A stretch of DNA of 57,241 nucleotides from contig JAZHPA010000016.1 of the NCBI GenBank assembly GCA_051024685.1, forward strand, positions 1 through 57,241, read 5' to 3'. The first letter of the stretch is position 1. Each line of letters begins with the position of its first letter. Under the pieces are notes generated by a model. That model was given only the letters and a program-made list of their open reading frames with translations, was not told the origin of the DNA and did not search any database. This stretch comes from UBA12545 sp051024685 (GTDB lineage: Bacteria; Bacillota; DSM-521; Neomoorellales; Neomoorellaceae). Positions 1 through 7,322 of the stretch are shown here, piece by piece. The position numbers and the translations under genes were made by a program.

Positions 1-76
1 TTGGCTACCGCTCAGGTTTAGTCGCTCGCTTCCAAGCCCAAGCAGGCCTGCCCTGCAAAAAGTGGGGATAACTCAG
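1..76. repeat. MITE copy A, right half only
   Basis: This is the right-hand end of a dispersed inverted-repeat element whose complete copies are at 17983-18249 and 24130-24394. It runs into the window edge and stops at the terminal repeat GGGGATAACTCAG (64-76). Over its visible length it is nearly identical to 24319-24394. The 9 bases after it (GGCTGCGGT) would be one target duplication, but the partner lies outside the window. Confidence 0.8.
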
Positions 77-92
77 GGCTGCGGTTCCCCGG

Positions 93-1478
93 TTACCGTT
101 CCTCGGCTTCCAGCACCAGGTGCAGGGCTTCCTTGGTGGCCGCGGTTATCTTATAGTTCTCGCCGATCCTCACCCCGGCCACCCAAATAATATTTTCTCC
201 CGCAACAACCACCGGCAACCGTCGCCTCTCGGCCGCCGGAATACCTGCATCCACAAAAAGGTCCTGGAGTTTCTTGCTCCCCTTCATACCCAAGGGGGAG
301 AAGCGGTCCCCCGGCCGCCAATTGCGGACCATCAGGGGGCCTTGGACCTTTTCCCGGTCCAACCACGCTTCATGAGGGGGGGCCACAACCCGGGCCGGTG
401 GAGGAAGCACCTCCGCCCGTATAGCCCGGCCGATCTCCGGCAGGGGGGTGACGCCCGGAACCCGCAGGGGATAACTGAAAACCGGGGCTTCCATCTCCCT
501 TTGGCCCGGGCGGCTGAAATGGACCCGCCCCTCCTCCACCCACACCTGCAAACCCTTAGGCAGGGTTAACGTTCCGGTGCCCGCTCGTATAATTTCCCGC
601 AGGGCCTCCACGTGTTCAAACTCCGCTCCGCTGCCCAGCTCCAGGGCCGCCGTCCTTAAGATACGGCGCTGGAGGGCGGGTGCCAGGCCCAAAAAGGCCT
701 CCCTGTCCACCAGGAGGGAGGCGGGTCCTCTTTCTAACATTATCTGCGCCAGGCCCTGCCGGGCCATCTCCTCCAACAGTTCATTTTCTTCCGCTAAAAG
801 GGCTGCCGTCCGTGCCAGGGCAGGTACAACGGCAGGATTGTATTCGCGGGCCAGAAGGGGTATAAGCTCGTGGCGTATTTTATTCCGGCGGTAGACCGTA
901 TCCCAATTAGTTAAATCCCAGCAGGGCTTTAGGCCCTTTTCCCGGCAGTAGGCCTCGATTTCCGCCCGGCCTACAAACAATAAAGGGCGGATGATGCCCT
1001 CCCGGTAGGGTACCATAGCCTTCAGCCCCGCAAGACCGCTGCCCCGCAGCAAATTCAAGAGTACCGTCTCCGCTTGATCGTCGGCCTGGTGACCTACGGC
1101 GATTTTACGGGCCCCGACCTTTGCGGCCACCTCCCGCAAAAAGGAGTAGCGGACCTCCCGGGCCGCCTCTTCCAAAGAAAGCCGGTGTTCCCTCTGGTAG
1201 GCCCTCACATCCCGGGCCGCCACAGTGGCCGGAAGCCCGAAGCCCTCCGCCAGCCGGCAAACAAAAGCCGCCTCCCGGGCGGCCGCCTCATCCCGCAAAA
1301 GGTGGTTAAGATGGGCTACGTGAAGACTGATGCCGTATTCGTCCCGGAGTTCCAGTAGGCAGCATAGGAGAGCAAGGGAGTCCGGTCCCCCTGATACCCC
1401 TACTACTACTTTATCTCCCCTGTCCAGCAGGCCGTAGCGGTTTATGGTCCGGCGGACCTTGGCCAAAAACGACTCCAT
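93..1478 (-). CDS. tilS: tRNA(Ile)-lysidine synthase TilS
   Basis: An ATP-dependent enzyme that converts the wobble cytidine of tRNA-Ile(CAU) to lysidine so that it reads AUA. The 461-residue product has the PP-loop SGGPDS near residue 29, a GHQADDQAETVLLNLLRG stretch typical of the N-type ATP pyrophosphatase core, and a C-terminal substrate-binding region containing NWRPGDRFSPLGM. Length and motif order match bacterial TilS. It follows spoIIE on the same strand after about 95 nt, a gene order common in spore-forming Firmicutes. The usual downstream hpt and ftsH are missing; a MITE lies immediately past its stop. Essential in most bacteria, so expected intact, and it is. Confidence 0.95.
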   Translation of the reverse strand: MESFLAKVRRTINRYGLLDRGDKVVVGVSGGPDSLALLCCLLELRDEYGISLHVAHLNHLLRDEAAAREAAFVCRLAEGFGLPATVAARDVRAYQREHRLSLEEAAREVRYSFLREVAAKVGARKIAVGHQADDQAETVLLNLLRGSGLAGLKAMVPYREGIIRPLLFVGRAEIEAYCREKGLKPCWDLTNWDTVYRRNKIRHELIPLLAREYNPAVVPALARTAALLAEENELLEEMARQGLAQIMLERGPASLLVDREAFLGLAPALQRRILRTAALELGSGAEFEHVEALREIIRAGTGTLTLPKGLQVWVEEGRVHFSRPGQREMEAPVFSYPLRVPGVTPLPEIGRAIRAEVLPPPARVVAPPHEAWLDREKVQGPLMVRNWRPGDRFSPLGMKGSKKLQDLFVDAGIPAAERRRLPVVVAGENIIWVAGVRIGENYKITAATKEALHLVLEAEER

Positions 1479-1574
1479 TCGCGCGTCTTTCCAAATTATC
1501 TATTTCTAGCCTTTATTTCGCCATAGACGGCCGTTTTCCTGCTTCCTGCAGAGTTTTTCCCTCCCGGCCCGATC

Positions 1575-3626
1575 TTATACCCGGCCGGCCCGCTCCAGGC
1601 GGGCTACCGCTACCAACATGTCGTCCAGCGGGCTGCCGCCGGCTAGAGCCACGGCCTGCTTCAAAAGGCGCTCGGCCAATTTCTGGGGCTCGGACTCCGT
1701 CGCCCTTTTCAGCGCCGCTACCAACCACCGGTCCTTTTCCGCCAGGTCGCGGTGGGCTTCCAGCACGCCGTCGCTCACCATCACCAGTACATCCCCGGGC
1801 TGTATTTCTTCCCGGCTCACCTCCAGGGGGACATCCTCCAGGATGCCCACCGGCAGCGACTGGGGCTTAATAGTCAGGACCTTGTTCCCCCTGACCAGAA
1901 AACTGGAGCAGGCCCCCAGCTTCGTGAATTCACCCTGGCCCTCCACCAGGTCCAGCACCGCCATGTCCAGGGTGGCAAAGCTTTCCCGGGGGGACCGCAG
2001 AAGGAGAACCATATTGACCAGGCGCAGGGCCAGGTCGCGGGGGAAGCCGGCGGCCAGCAATTCCTTCACCAGCTCGACCGCTGTGTGGCTCGTCCTCCTG
2101 GCCTCCCGGCCCGCGCCCATCCCATCGCTCAAAACCAGGAGATACCTGCCCTCCTCCAGAGGGGCGGCCAGGAAAGAATCACCGCAGGTGAGGTCCTGCT
2201 GGCGGGCGCACGAGGCAAAGCCCACCTCCACAGCCAGGAAGGGCTCATGGCCGGCCACCTCGCCCGCGGCCGAGGTCTCCAGGAGACTATCCTCCAAAAG
2301 GTTGCCCAGGGCGTGAAATTGGCGGGCCAGCAGGGGGGCCAGACCTTGTGCGGCCTGTTCCGGCCTTAATTTCCCGGCCTGGGCTTCCATGGCCGCCAGG
2401 AGCTCCCGCCCCCTGCCGCAGCGGCCCTGCAGCCAGTCGGGAAGATCGGCAGACACCAGGCCCCCCGTACCCCTTTTTACTAATAAATCTTTGAGGGCCG
2501 ACGTGAGCTTGTCCCCGTCCAGTTCCCAACACACTTTGTTAGCCGGGCACCCTTCGCAGACCAGGCGGGCCACCTGGCGAACGGCAGCACCCGTGCTGCC
2601 GCTGCCGGACTCACCTGCATTTTCCAGGCTTTCACCCAGGAGCTTAAGGGCGGCGGCCAACCTATGCCGGCGGGCAGGGGCAGGGCTTGAGGCGGTTTCT
2701 CGCACTTCTCTATTTAAAAAGGAGGTTGTTATGGGCTTGATCCATTTGGTCGGCCAGAGTAGAACCAACAGCGCCACCACGGCACTCTCTTTTAAAGCCA
2801 GGTTCGCTCCGTGGGCCCCCAGGAAATAACTCGAAAGCAGCAGATGGGCCAGCACAAAGCCCCCCACCACCCCGAGCTTGCCCAGACTGTAAAAGGAACC
2901 GGCCGTCACTCCTACCAAGGCCAGCAGACCGGCCAGGGCCGGGGCCGTCAAACTGGTCAGACTGGGGAGGAACCCGAGAACGGCGCCCATGGCCGCGCCG
3001 GACCCCGCACCTCCCACCAGGGCGGCCACCAGAATGAACAGCCTTCCGACCAGACTCTGCAGGGACATGCCGGCCACCTGCCACCCCTCGAGGCCCAACA
3101 GAAGCCCCAGGGCAAAAAGGCTGAGGCCTAACAGCTTTTCTTCCCGGTGCCGGCTCACTTCCGCCTCTAACCACGCCAGGCTCAGGCCGCCGGCCAGGAC
3201 CGCCTCAAAGAGGAGAAGGACCCAGCCGTAAAAGGAGGGGCCCAGGAAGGCCTGTCCCAAACCGCGGGTTAAAATAGTAACGGCCGTGCCCAAAGCCGCG
3301 ATGCTGATTTCCCTTTCCAGGCGGCGGGCCTGGTATAGGGAAAAGGTGATCCCCAGGGCAACCAAGACTGCCAGGCGGATATACCCCTCCGTTCCCCTTA
3401 CGACGCCCGCAATGCTCGCGCCGGCCACCAGCACTGCCGGCCACAAAAGGCGAGGACGGCGTCCGGCCAGGGCAATGAGGATTCCCGGCCCGAAGGGCAT
3501 AAGTTCCCCTAGCAGGGTCGCGCGGGTTAACAGAAAAGTAGCCCCCAGCAGGCCCAGGCCGCCCACCCACCCGCTTACCGCAACCCTCGACAAGCGCTGC
3601 GAACCCTCGGCCAATAGATACACCAC
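1575..3626 (-). CDS. spoIIE: Stage II sporulation protein E (PP2C-type phosphatase)
   Basis: A membrane-bound serine phosphatase that dephosphorylates SpoIIAA and so activates sigma F in the forespore. The product has a long N-terminal half of about ten hydrophobic segments (residues about 15-300), a middle region with a Cys cluster (VCEGCPANKVCW), and a C-terminal PP2C domain with SDGMGAGREARRTS and DVLVMVSDGVLEAH metal-binding motifs. At up to 683 residues it is shorter than the roughly 820 of B. subtilis, the loss being in the N-terminal membrane part. The start is uncertain: GTG at 3626 lies against the AAGGGG ribosome site, while TTG at 3614 has better spacing (11 nt). Confidence 0.93.
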   Translation of the reverse strand: MVYLLAEGSQRLSRVAVSGWVGGLGLLGATFLLTRATLLGELMPFGPGILIALAGRRPRLLWPAVLVAGASIAGVVRGTEGYIRLAVLVALGITFSLYQARRLEREISIAALGTAVTILTRGLGQAFLGPSFYGWVLLLFEAVLAGGLSLAWLEAEVSRHREEKLLGLSLFALGLLLGLEGWQVAGMSLQSLVGRLFILVAALVGGAGSGAAMGAVLGFLPSLTSLTAPALAGLLALVGVTAGSFYSLGKLGVVGGFVLAHLLLSSYFLGAHGANLALKESAVVALLVLLWPTKWIKPITTSFLNREVRETASSPAPARRHRLAAALKLLGESLENAGESGSGSTGAAVRQVARLVCEGCPANKVCWELDGDKLTSALKDLLVKRGTGGLVSADLPDWLQGRCGRGRELLAAMEAQAGKLRPEQAAQGLAPLLARQFHALGNLLEDSLLETSAAGEVAGHEPFLAVEVGFASCARQQDLTCGDSFLAAPLEEGRYLLVLSDGMGAGREARRTSHTAVELVKELLAAGFPRDLALRLVNMVLLLRSPRESFATLDMAVLDLVEGQGEFTKLGACSSFLVRGNKVLTIKPQSLPVGILEDVPLEVSREEIQPGDVLVMVSDGVLEAHRDLAEKDRWLVAALKRATESEPQKLAERLLKQAVALAGGSPLDDMLVAVARLERAGRV

Positions 3627-3646
3627 CCCTTACATTTCTGGTCAAA

Positions 3647-3713
3647 ATTATATCCCAGGCAGGGGGGCAATTCTTGTCGCCTTGGGGAAGGGGGCAAGAA
3701 CAACTTTTCGACA
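3647..3713 (-). promoter_or_regulatory. Putative spoIIE promoter with Spo0A boxes
   Basis: Reading the minus strand toward spoIIE there is a perfect TATAAT (3647-3652). Upstream are two 0A-box-like octamers: TGTCGAAA (3706-3713, minus orientation) matching TGNCGAA, and TTGTCGCC (about 3675-3682, plus orientation, weaker). Spo0A-controlled, sigma-A-read transcription of spoIIE is known in Bacillus; applying it here is inference from motif and position. Confidence 0.45.
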
Positions 3714-3784
3714 TATCGAGCAGCCCCAAGTCACGGCCCGCGTCCTCCATCGCTGCCGGATACGCGGGGCTTTCACCCGCGCCC

Positions 3785-3809
3785 AAAATAAAAATCGGCC
3801 CCCGGGCCG
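3785..3809 (-). terminator. Weak terminator-like hairpin in the spoIIE upstream gap
   Basis: A short GC stem (CGGCC/GGCCG, loop CGGG) is followed on the minus strand by ATTTTTATTTT. It lies in the gene-free stretch 3714-4015, where I see no convincing gene on either strand. If real, it could end a small minus-strand transcript or read-through from the SLH gene. Confidence 0.3.
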
Positions 3810-4015
3810 CATAGAAGCCCGCACCCGACAATCCTCCGCATGTTTCGGCTAGACTTCCGCCGGAGGAGCAGCCGAATGGGGGCCTTTATCCGGGACGAGG
3901 CCTGCCGCACTTCCAGCCGGCTGCTGGATGCCGCCCGCCGCCAGGGTAGGGTGGAACCCGTCACGGCCGGCTCGCCACCGCCGGTCCGGCAGAGTGACCC
4001 CGCCCGGGGAGGGCA

Positions 4016-4046
4016 GAAAAAGAAACCCCCAACAGGTACCTGGGGG
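4016..4046 (-). terminator. Rho-independent terminator after the SLH protein gene
   Basis: On the minus strand a CCCCCA/TGGGGG-type stem (4026-4046) is followed by TTTCTTTTTC. It lies 65 nt past the stop of the SLH gene at 4111. Confidence 0.75.
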
Positions 4047-4110
4047 CTAATACGAGAGGTGGTCTTTCACTTGTCGGTCGGCTTCCCGGATATGCACCCT
4101 CCGGCTCCGG

Positions 4111-5496
4111 TCACTCCGGTAGCTGCTTCATGTAAACCAGCAGCCTCTTAAGCATCACCAGCGCCTCGGCACGGGTGGCGGCGGCCAGCGGGTCTAATTT
4201 GCCCTCCGTCCGCCCGCGCAGAACCCCGGCTTTCAGGGCGCCGGCCACGCTCTCCCTGGCCCAGGTGCTGACCGCATGACTGTCGGAGAAGGCTCCCAGC
4301 AGGGCCTCCACTTCACCGGCCGCGTCTATTCCGTGCTCCGCATAGGCCGCTGCCCTGTCAAGCCAGGCCGCTATCTCCTCCCTGGTCACCGGCCGTTCGG
4401 GCTTAAAAGTACCGTCCCCGTAGCCACTGGCTAGACCGGCCCCGTACGCGGTCTCCACTACGCCGTAGTACCAGCTGTCCCGGCTTACGTCCGCAAAGTG
4501 GGGTCCCACGTCTGTTTTCTCGCCTAAGTTCAGCGTCCTGATCAAGAAGGCCAGGAACTCCGCGCGGGTAATACTGGCGTTGGGATTAAACTTGTCCCCT
4601 CCCACTCCGCGCGCAATGCCCAAACCGGCCATTGTTTCAACGTCCTTCTGGGCCCAGTGGCCAGCGGTGTCGGCAAAGCTGCGGAGGGGCGGGTCCTTCC
4701 TTTCCAGCAGGGTGTAGAGGCTCAAACGGTAGGCCTCCCACACCATCGTCCCCTTCTGCGGATCGTACCAGCTTGAAACCTCTTCCCAGCGCATGACCAC
4801 TTCGTTCAACCGACCGACCACCAACAGCCCTTTTTCAGCCTGCTCCACCAGGTCAGCGGGAACGGGCAGGCTGATCCGGACAGGCTTGGTAAAGGTCCTC
4901 ACATATACCTGCTCCCCTTCGGCCGTAACCCCCAGTATGGCCAGGTCGATAATCGGGGCTGCAGGAGCATACACCGGGGTACCGGCCGCTTTATCAGAGA
5001 GGTCTCTCGCCGCTTCAGGGGTGAGGGAGTGGGCCCTGACCTGAACCTGGACGACGTCGGGTACGGCCTCCAGCGGGGCCTCAAGTACCTCGGGGGGCAA
5101 TTCAAAGGCCGCCACCCGGAAATCGATTACCACCGGGAGCCCGGCTTCCACCAGCCTATCCACCTGTCCTGTTTGCAGACCGACTTCACCTGCGTCCTCC
5201 GGCGCCTGGATGACGACTCTTCCCGTCTCCCGGGCCCTGGTCAAGGCCTCCTCCAATACTTCATCCGTAATGGGCTCCACCGCGCCGGGGGGAGCAGCAG
5301 GCGGCTGCACCGGCGGGGAAACGGCACTACCAGGGCCGCCCCCTCCGCCGCCGGGTGGGGTCACATCCTTCACTTCTACAGTCGCCGTGAGGTCGTTGGA
5401 AATCTTTTCTTCGGCGGCCGCCGCAGCCCGTGGGAAGGCCAGGCAGCATAAAGCGACCACCATGAGCACTGAAGTTAAGGTCTTTTTCCAGGGCAC
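4111..5496 (-). CDS. Exported protein with three C-terminal SLH domains
   Basis: A secreted cell-surface protein anchored to secondary wall polymer. From GTG at 5496 the 461-residue product begins with a signal peptide (VPWKKTLTSVLMVVALCC, cut near AAAAAEE), then a Pro/Gly-rich linker, a middle domain of unknown type and three consecutive SLH repeats: FADTAGHWAQKDVETMAGLG, FADVSRDSWYYGVVETAYGAG and FSDSHAVSTWARESVAGALKAG. The open frame extends upstream to 5592, but that stretch overlaps a perfect hairpin and lacks export features, while GTG 5496 has AAAGGA upstream. The mature N-terminus (ISNDLTATVEVKDVTP) resembles that of the preceding secreted protein. Ligand or assembly role unknown. Confidence 0.85.
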   Translation of the reverse strand: MPWKKTLTSVLMVVALCCLAFPRAAAAAEEKISNDLTATVEVKDVTPPGGGGGGPGSAVSPPVQPPAAPPGAVEPITDEVLEEALTRARETGRVVIQAPEDAGEVGLQTGQVDRLVEAGLPVVIDFRVAAFELPPEVLEAPLEAVPDVVQVQVRAHSLTPEAARDLSDKAAGTPVYAPAAPIIDLAILGVTAEGEQVYVRTFTKPVRISLPVPADLVEQAEKGLLVVGRLNEVVMRWEEVSSWYDPQKGTMVWEAYRLSLYTLLERKDPPLRSFADTAGHWAQKDVETMAGLGIARGVGGDKFNPNASITRAEFLAFLIRTLNLGEKTDVGPHFADVSRDSWYYGVVETAYGAGLASGYGDGTFKPERPVTREEIAAWLDRAAAYAEHGIDAAGEVEALLGAFSDSHAVSTWARESVAGALKAGVLRGRTEGKLDPLAAATRAEALVMLKRLLVYMKQLPE

Positions 5497-5542
5497 AGTC
5501 CCAATCACATCCTTTATATGGAAAATATCCCGGGAAATTCGT

Positions 5543-5574
5543 GTATGGGCAGGAAGTGCGCTTCCTGCCCATAC
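5543..5574 (-). promoter_or_regulatory. Perfect 14-bp intercistronic hairpin
   Basis: GTATGGGCAGGAAG and its exact complement flank a 4-nt loop between the small secreted protein and the SLH gene. No T-run follows on either strand, so a plain terminator is unlikely. An mRNA processing or stability element, or a partial terminator setting the ratio of the two surface proteins, would fit. Confidence 0.6.
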
Positions 5575-5592
5575 ATGCGAAGAATACTGCAC

Positions 5593-6180
5593 TTACTGCT
5601 GCTTGGAGAGCTGGACGGCGTAAATCCTCACCGTGTAAGTCCCGGCCTCAGTAAACGTGAACCTGAAGGGTGTTACCCACGTGGTGTTCCCCGGAAAAGT
5701 AAACCCTCCGGACGGGCCCCAGAAGAATATCGAATCGCTGACTCCTACGTTCTGCCACGTATACTGACCCTGCGTGTTAGGCGAATAACCCTGGAGGCCC
5801 GTTACTACGTTAGTTACTAGGTTATTGTTGGAATCTCTAATCTCCATCCTGTACAGCACCCGGTCTATGGCCTCTCCACTATTATTCGTGGACTTTACCG
5901 CGAGGAAGTACTCCTCACCCTTATTGACGGTTAAGGTGTAGGAATTGTTGGACAAGGTGGGTGTAACAAATCTTTGTGCATCTATTCCTGCATCCGTATA
6001 GGGTGCTTCGTCTACGTCGTCATATGTCCCCCACGTCAACTCTAACTGCGGAGTCGACTCCTGGACAATAACGCTAGTCTCCAACACGTTAGAAATTGGG
6101 GTTTCGGCCATGGCCGCCCCGGCAAAGGCCAGAACCAAAGCCAGGGCCAGTACGCCCGTAAGTACGGCCTTTCTGCCCAT
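5593..6180 (-). CDS. Small secreted surface protein of unknown function
   Basis: No recognised domain. From ATG at 6180 (GGAGGAGG upstream) the 195-residue product starts with a clear signal peptide (MGRKAVLTGVLALALVLAFA, cleavage near AMA/ET). The mature protein is rich in Thr, Asn, Tyr and Gly, looks all-beta, and ends FTFTEAGTYTVRIYAVQLS, an Ig-like final strand. Its mature start (ISNVLETSVIVQESTP) resembles that of the SLH protein encoded next, suggesting a shared module or interaction. A long structured leader (6181-6545) precedes it, so expression is probably controlled by attenuation. Surface-layer accessory or fibre subunit are guesses only. Confidence 0.75.
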   Translation of the reverse strand: MGRKAVLTGVLALALVLAFAGAAMAETPISNVLETSVIVQESTPQLELTWGTYDDVDEAPYTDAGIDAQRFVTPTLSNNSYTLTVNKGEEYFLAVKSTNNSGEAIDRVLYRMEIRDSNNNLVTNVVTGLQGYSPNTQGQYTWQNVGVSDSIFFWGPSGGFTFPGNTTWVTPFRFTFTEAGTYTVRIYAVQLSKQQ

Positions 6181-6286
6181 AGATGTTTTAACCTCCTCCG
6201 GATCTGGACTTTCCCCTCGCACTTTCCGCGATTTTTCTTGTCTTTTCGGCAGGAGATGTGCTACAGTAATCCCGTACGGTGCTTCT

Positions 6287-6339
6287 GCCTCGGCACCGGC
6301 ACGGACGCTTGTCCCCTAGGCCCTGCCGGTGCGTGAGGC
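6287..6339 (-). promoter_or_regulatory. Large leader hairpin upstream of the secreted protein
   Basis: In the minus-strand leader, GCCTC/GAGGC closes a longer GCACCGGCA/TGCCGGTGC stem that carries a GGAC-AAGC-GTCC tip. It lies between the attenuator (6381-6545) and the ribosome site, about 110 nt before the start codon, and could shape translation or mRNA stability. I do not recognise it as a known RNA family. Confidence 0.5.
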
Positions 6340-6380
6340 CTTTTCTATGCCTACCCTCAAATGCCCCACCTCCTTTCTCC

Positions 6381-6545
6381 AAAACACAAAACCGGCCTCC
6401 GTTATGGCCGGTTGCGCCACTGGCTCCCCCTTGCCCGCGGGCGCCCATGCAGGTAGGCAAGGGTTCACGGCCTCCATAACGCTGGTGAGGGAAAGGTATC
6501 GGTTCTCCCTGCCAGCTTTGTTGATATCTGTATATATACGCCGTA
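6381..6545 (-). promoter_or_regulatory. Putative transcription attenuator, possible unclassified riboswitch
   Basis: On the minus strand the leader contains GCTGG/CCAGC (enclosing AGGGA/TCCCT), then CCCTTGCC/GGCAAGGG, then an intrinsic terminator ACCGGCC-loop-GGCCGGT followed by TTTGTGTTTT (6381-6412). GTTATGG (about 6474-6480) can pair with CCATAAC (6401-6407) in the terminator, giving an alternative antiterminator pairing. That is the logic of an attenuator. I compared it by eye with the c-di-GMP, SAM, TPP, cobalamin, Moco, fluoride and purine consensus sequences I remember and found no match. Confidence 0.5.
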
Positions 6546-6590
6546 CTCCTGAGAAATCCTGCCAGGAACGTTTTTTTTACAGTAAACAGC

Positions 6591-6670
6591 TCATATCACA
6601 TGGTCAACTTCAAAGCCAATTTTCCGCAGGGCAGCAGTGACTTCCCTTGCCTTAAGAACGGGTAGCTGGC
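6591..6670 (-). pseudogene. hicA toxin gene remnant (N-terminal part)
   Basis: The minus strand reads LPVLKAREVTAALRKIGFE then VDHVI and a stop, closely matching residues 4-28 of the intact HicA at 14947-15174 (LPVLKAREVIAALQKLGFE). The DNA is also visibly similar there. There is no start codon in frame, and the RNA-binding His region is gone, so it is a dead fragment. Confidence 0.8.
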
Positions 6671-6813
6671 TCCCGGCAGTTATCCTATTGGTAGGCCTTG
6701 CCCGGTGATAATCTAAAATACGCGGTTCGCGTGGCAAAGCCACCGCCTTCGGCCCCCAGGGCCATTATACCCGCCTACTATCCCTTTTACCGCCCCTCCG
6801 ACTGCAGGGAGCT

Positions 6814-7095
6814 TCAAAACAGCTCCAAGGTTCGTACGAAGTCTTGCGCCGTGACGATGGCTATATCTCCCATATCACGTAATTCCAGCCGGTGATTATC
6901 TCCGGTCACCACCCACCGGGCCTTACCCTCTACTGCACACTCCTAGACTTTGTTATCTTCAGGATCCTCCCCTACTATAGAGACTTTTCCTTTCGGATAT
7001 ACCATTGCTACCCAAGAAAGGGTAAGGATTCTCTCCACCAAGTTAATCCTGTCCGTGACCGAACCCAAAACGTGGCCAATTTATCCCGTACCAGG
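6814..7095 (-). pseudogene. PIN-domain (VapC-like) toxin remnant
   Basis: Minus-strand reading frames give a recognisable C-terminal PIN domain: VGEDPEDNKV, a TAG stop, then ECAVEGKARWVVTGDNHRLE and IAIVTAQDFVRTLELF. This matches the usual DPxDNK..LECA..GKAD..VTGD..LL pattern of PIN-family toxins, with the stop replacing a Leu codon. Further upstream the frame shifts around PRFGF. At least one stop and one frameshift show it is inactive. It lies beside the hicA fragment, so two toxin families have decayed in this 600-bp gap. 7096-7227 shows nothing I can name. Confidence 0.7.
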
Positions 7096-7227
7096 ACAAC
7101 AACGTATTCCGTCTATACGGCCTTTCTAAGCGGTCTTTCCGGGGCTTCGGGAAAGGCTACTCTACTCCAGAAAGGCAAGCCGGAGGCCTCTTTTTGCCGT
7201 TAATCTTTCCCCATAAGTGGGTTATAG

Positions 7228-7273
7228 GAAAAACAAGCCCCGTGAAGCCGCAAAACTTCCGGCCTTCCGGGGC
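7228..7273 (-). terminator. Terminator after the TolC-like gene
   Basis: A GCCCCG...CGGGGC stem with inner GGCCG/CGGC pairing is followed by TTGTTTTT on the minus strand, about 50 nt past the stop at 7323. Confidence 0.75.
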
Positions 7274-7322
7274 AGAAAATAAGCCAAATTTTTGTTCCGA
7301 TAATCGCCAAGTTCCGTCAACC

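Noticed and set aside
3840..4151. A 103-codon plus-strand frame in the spoIIE/SLH gap
   Set aside because: It crosses the minus-strand terminator at 4016-4046 and the end of the SLH gene, has no ribosome site, and is Arg/Ser/Pro-rich as chance frames are in GC-rich DNA.
6190..6230. GAGGGGAAAGTCCAGATCC on the minus strand, reminiscent of the RNase P RNA core
   Set aside because: Only the single string matches; no further conserved regions, P4 or J strands are present, and the stretch runs directly into a ribosome site.
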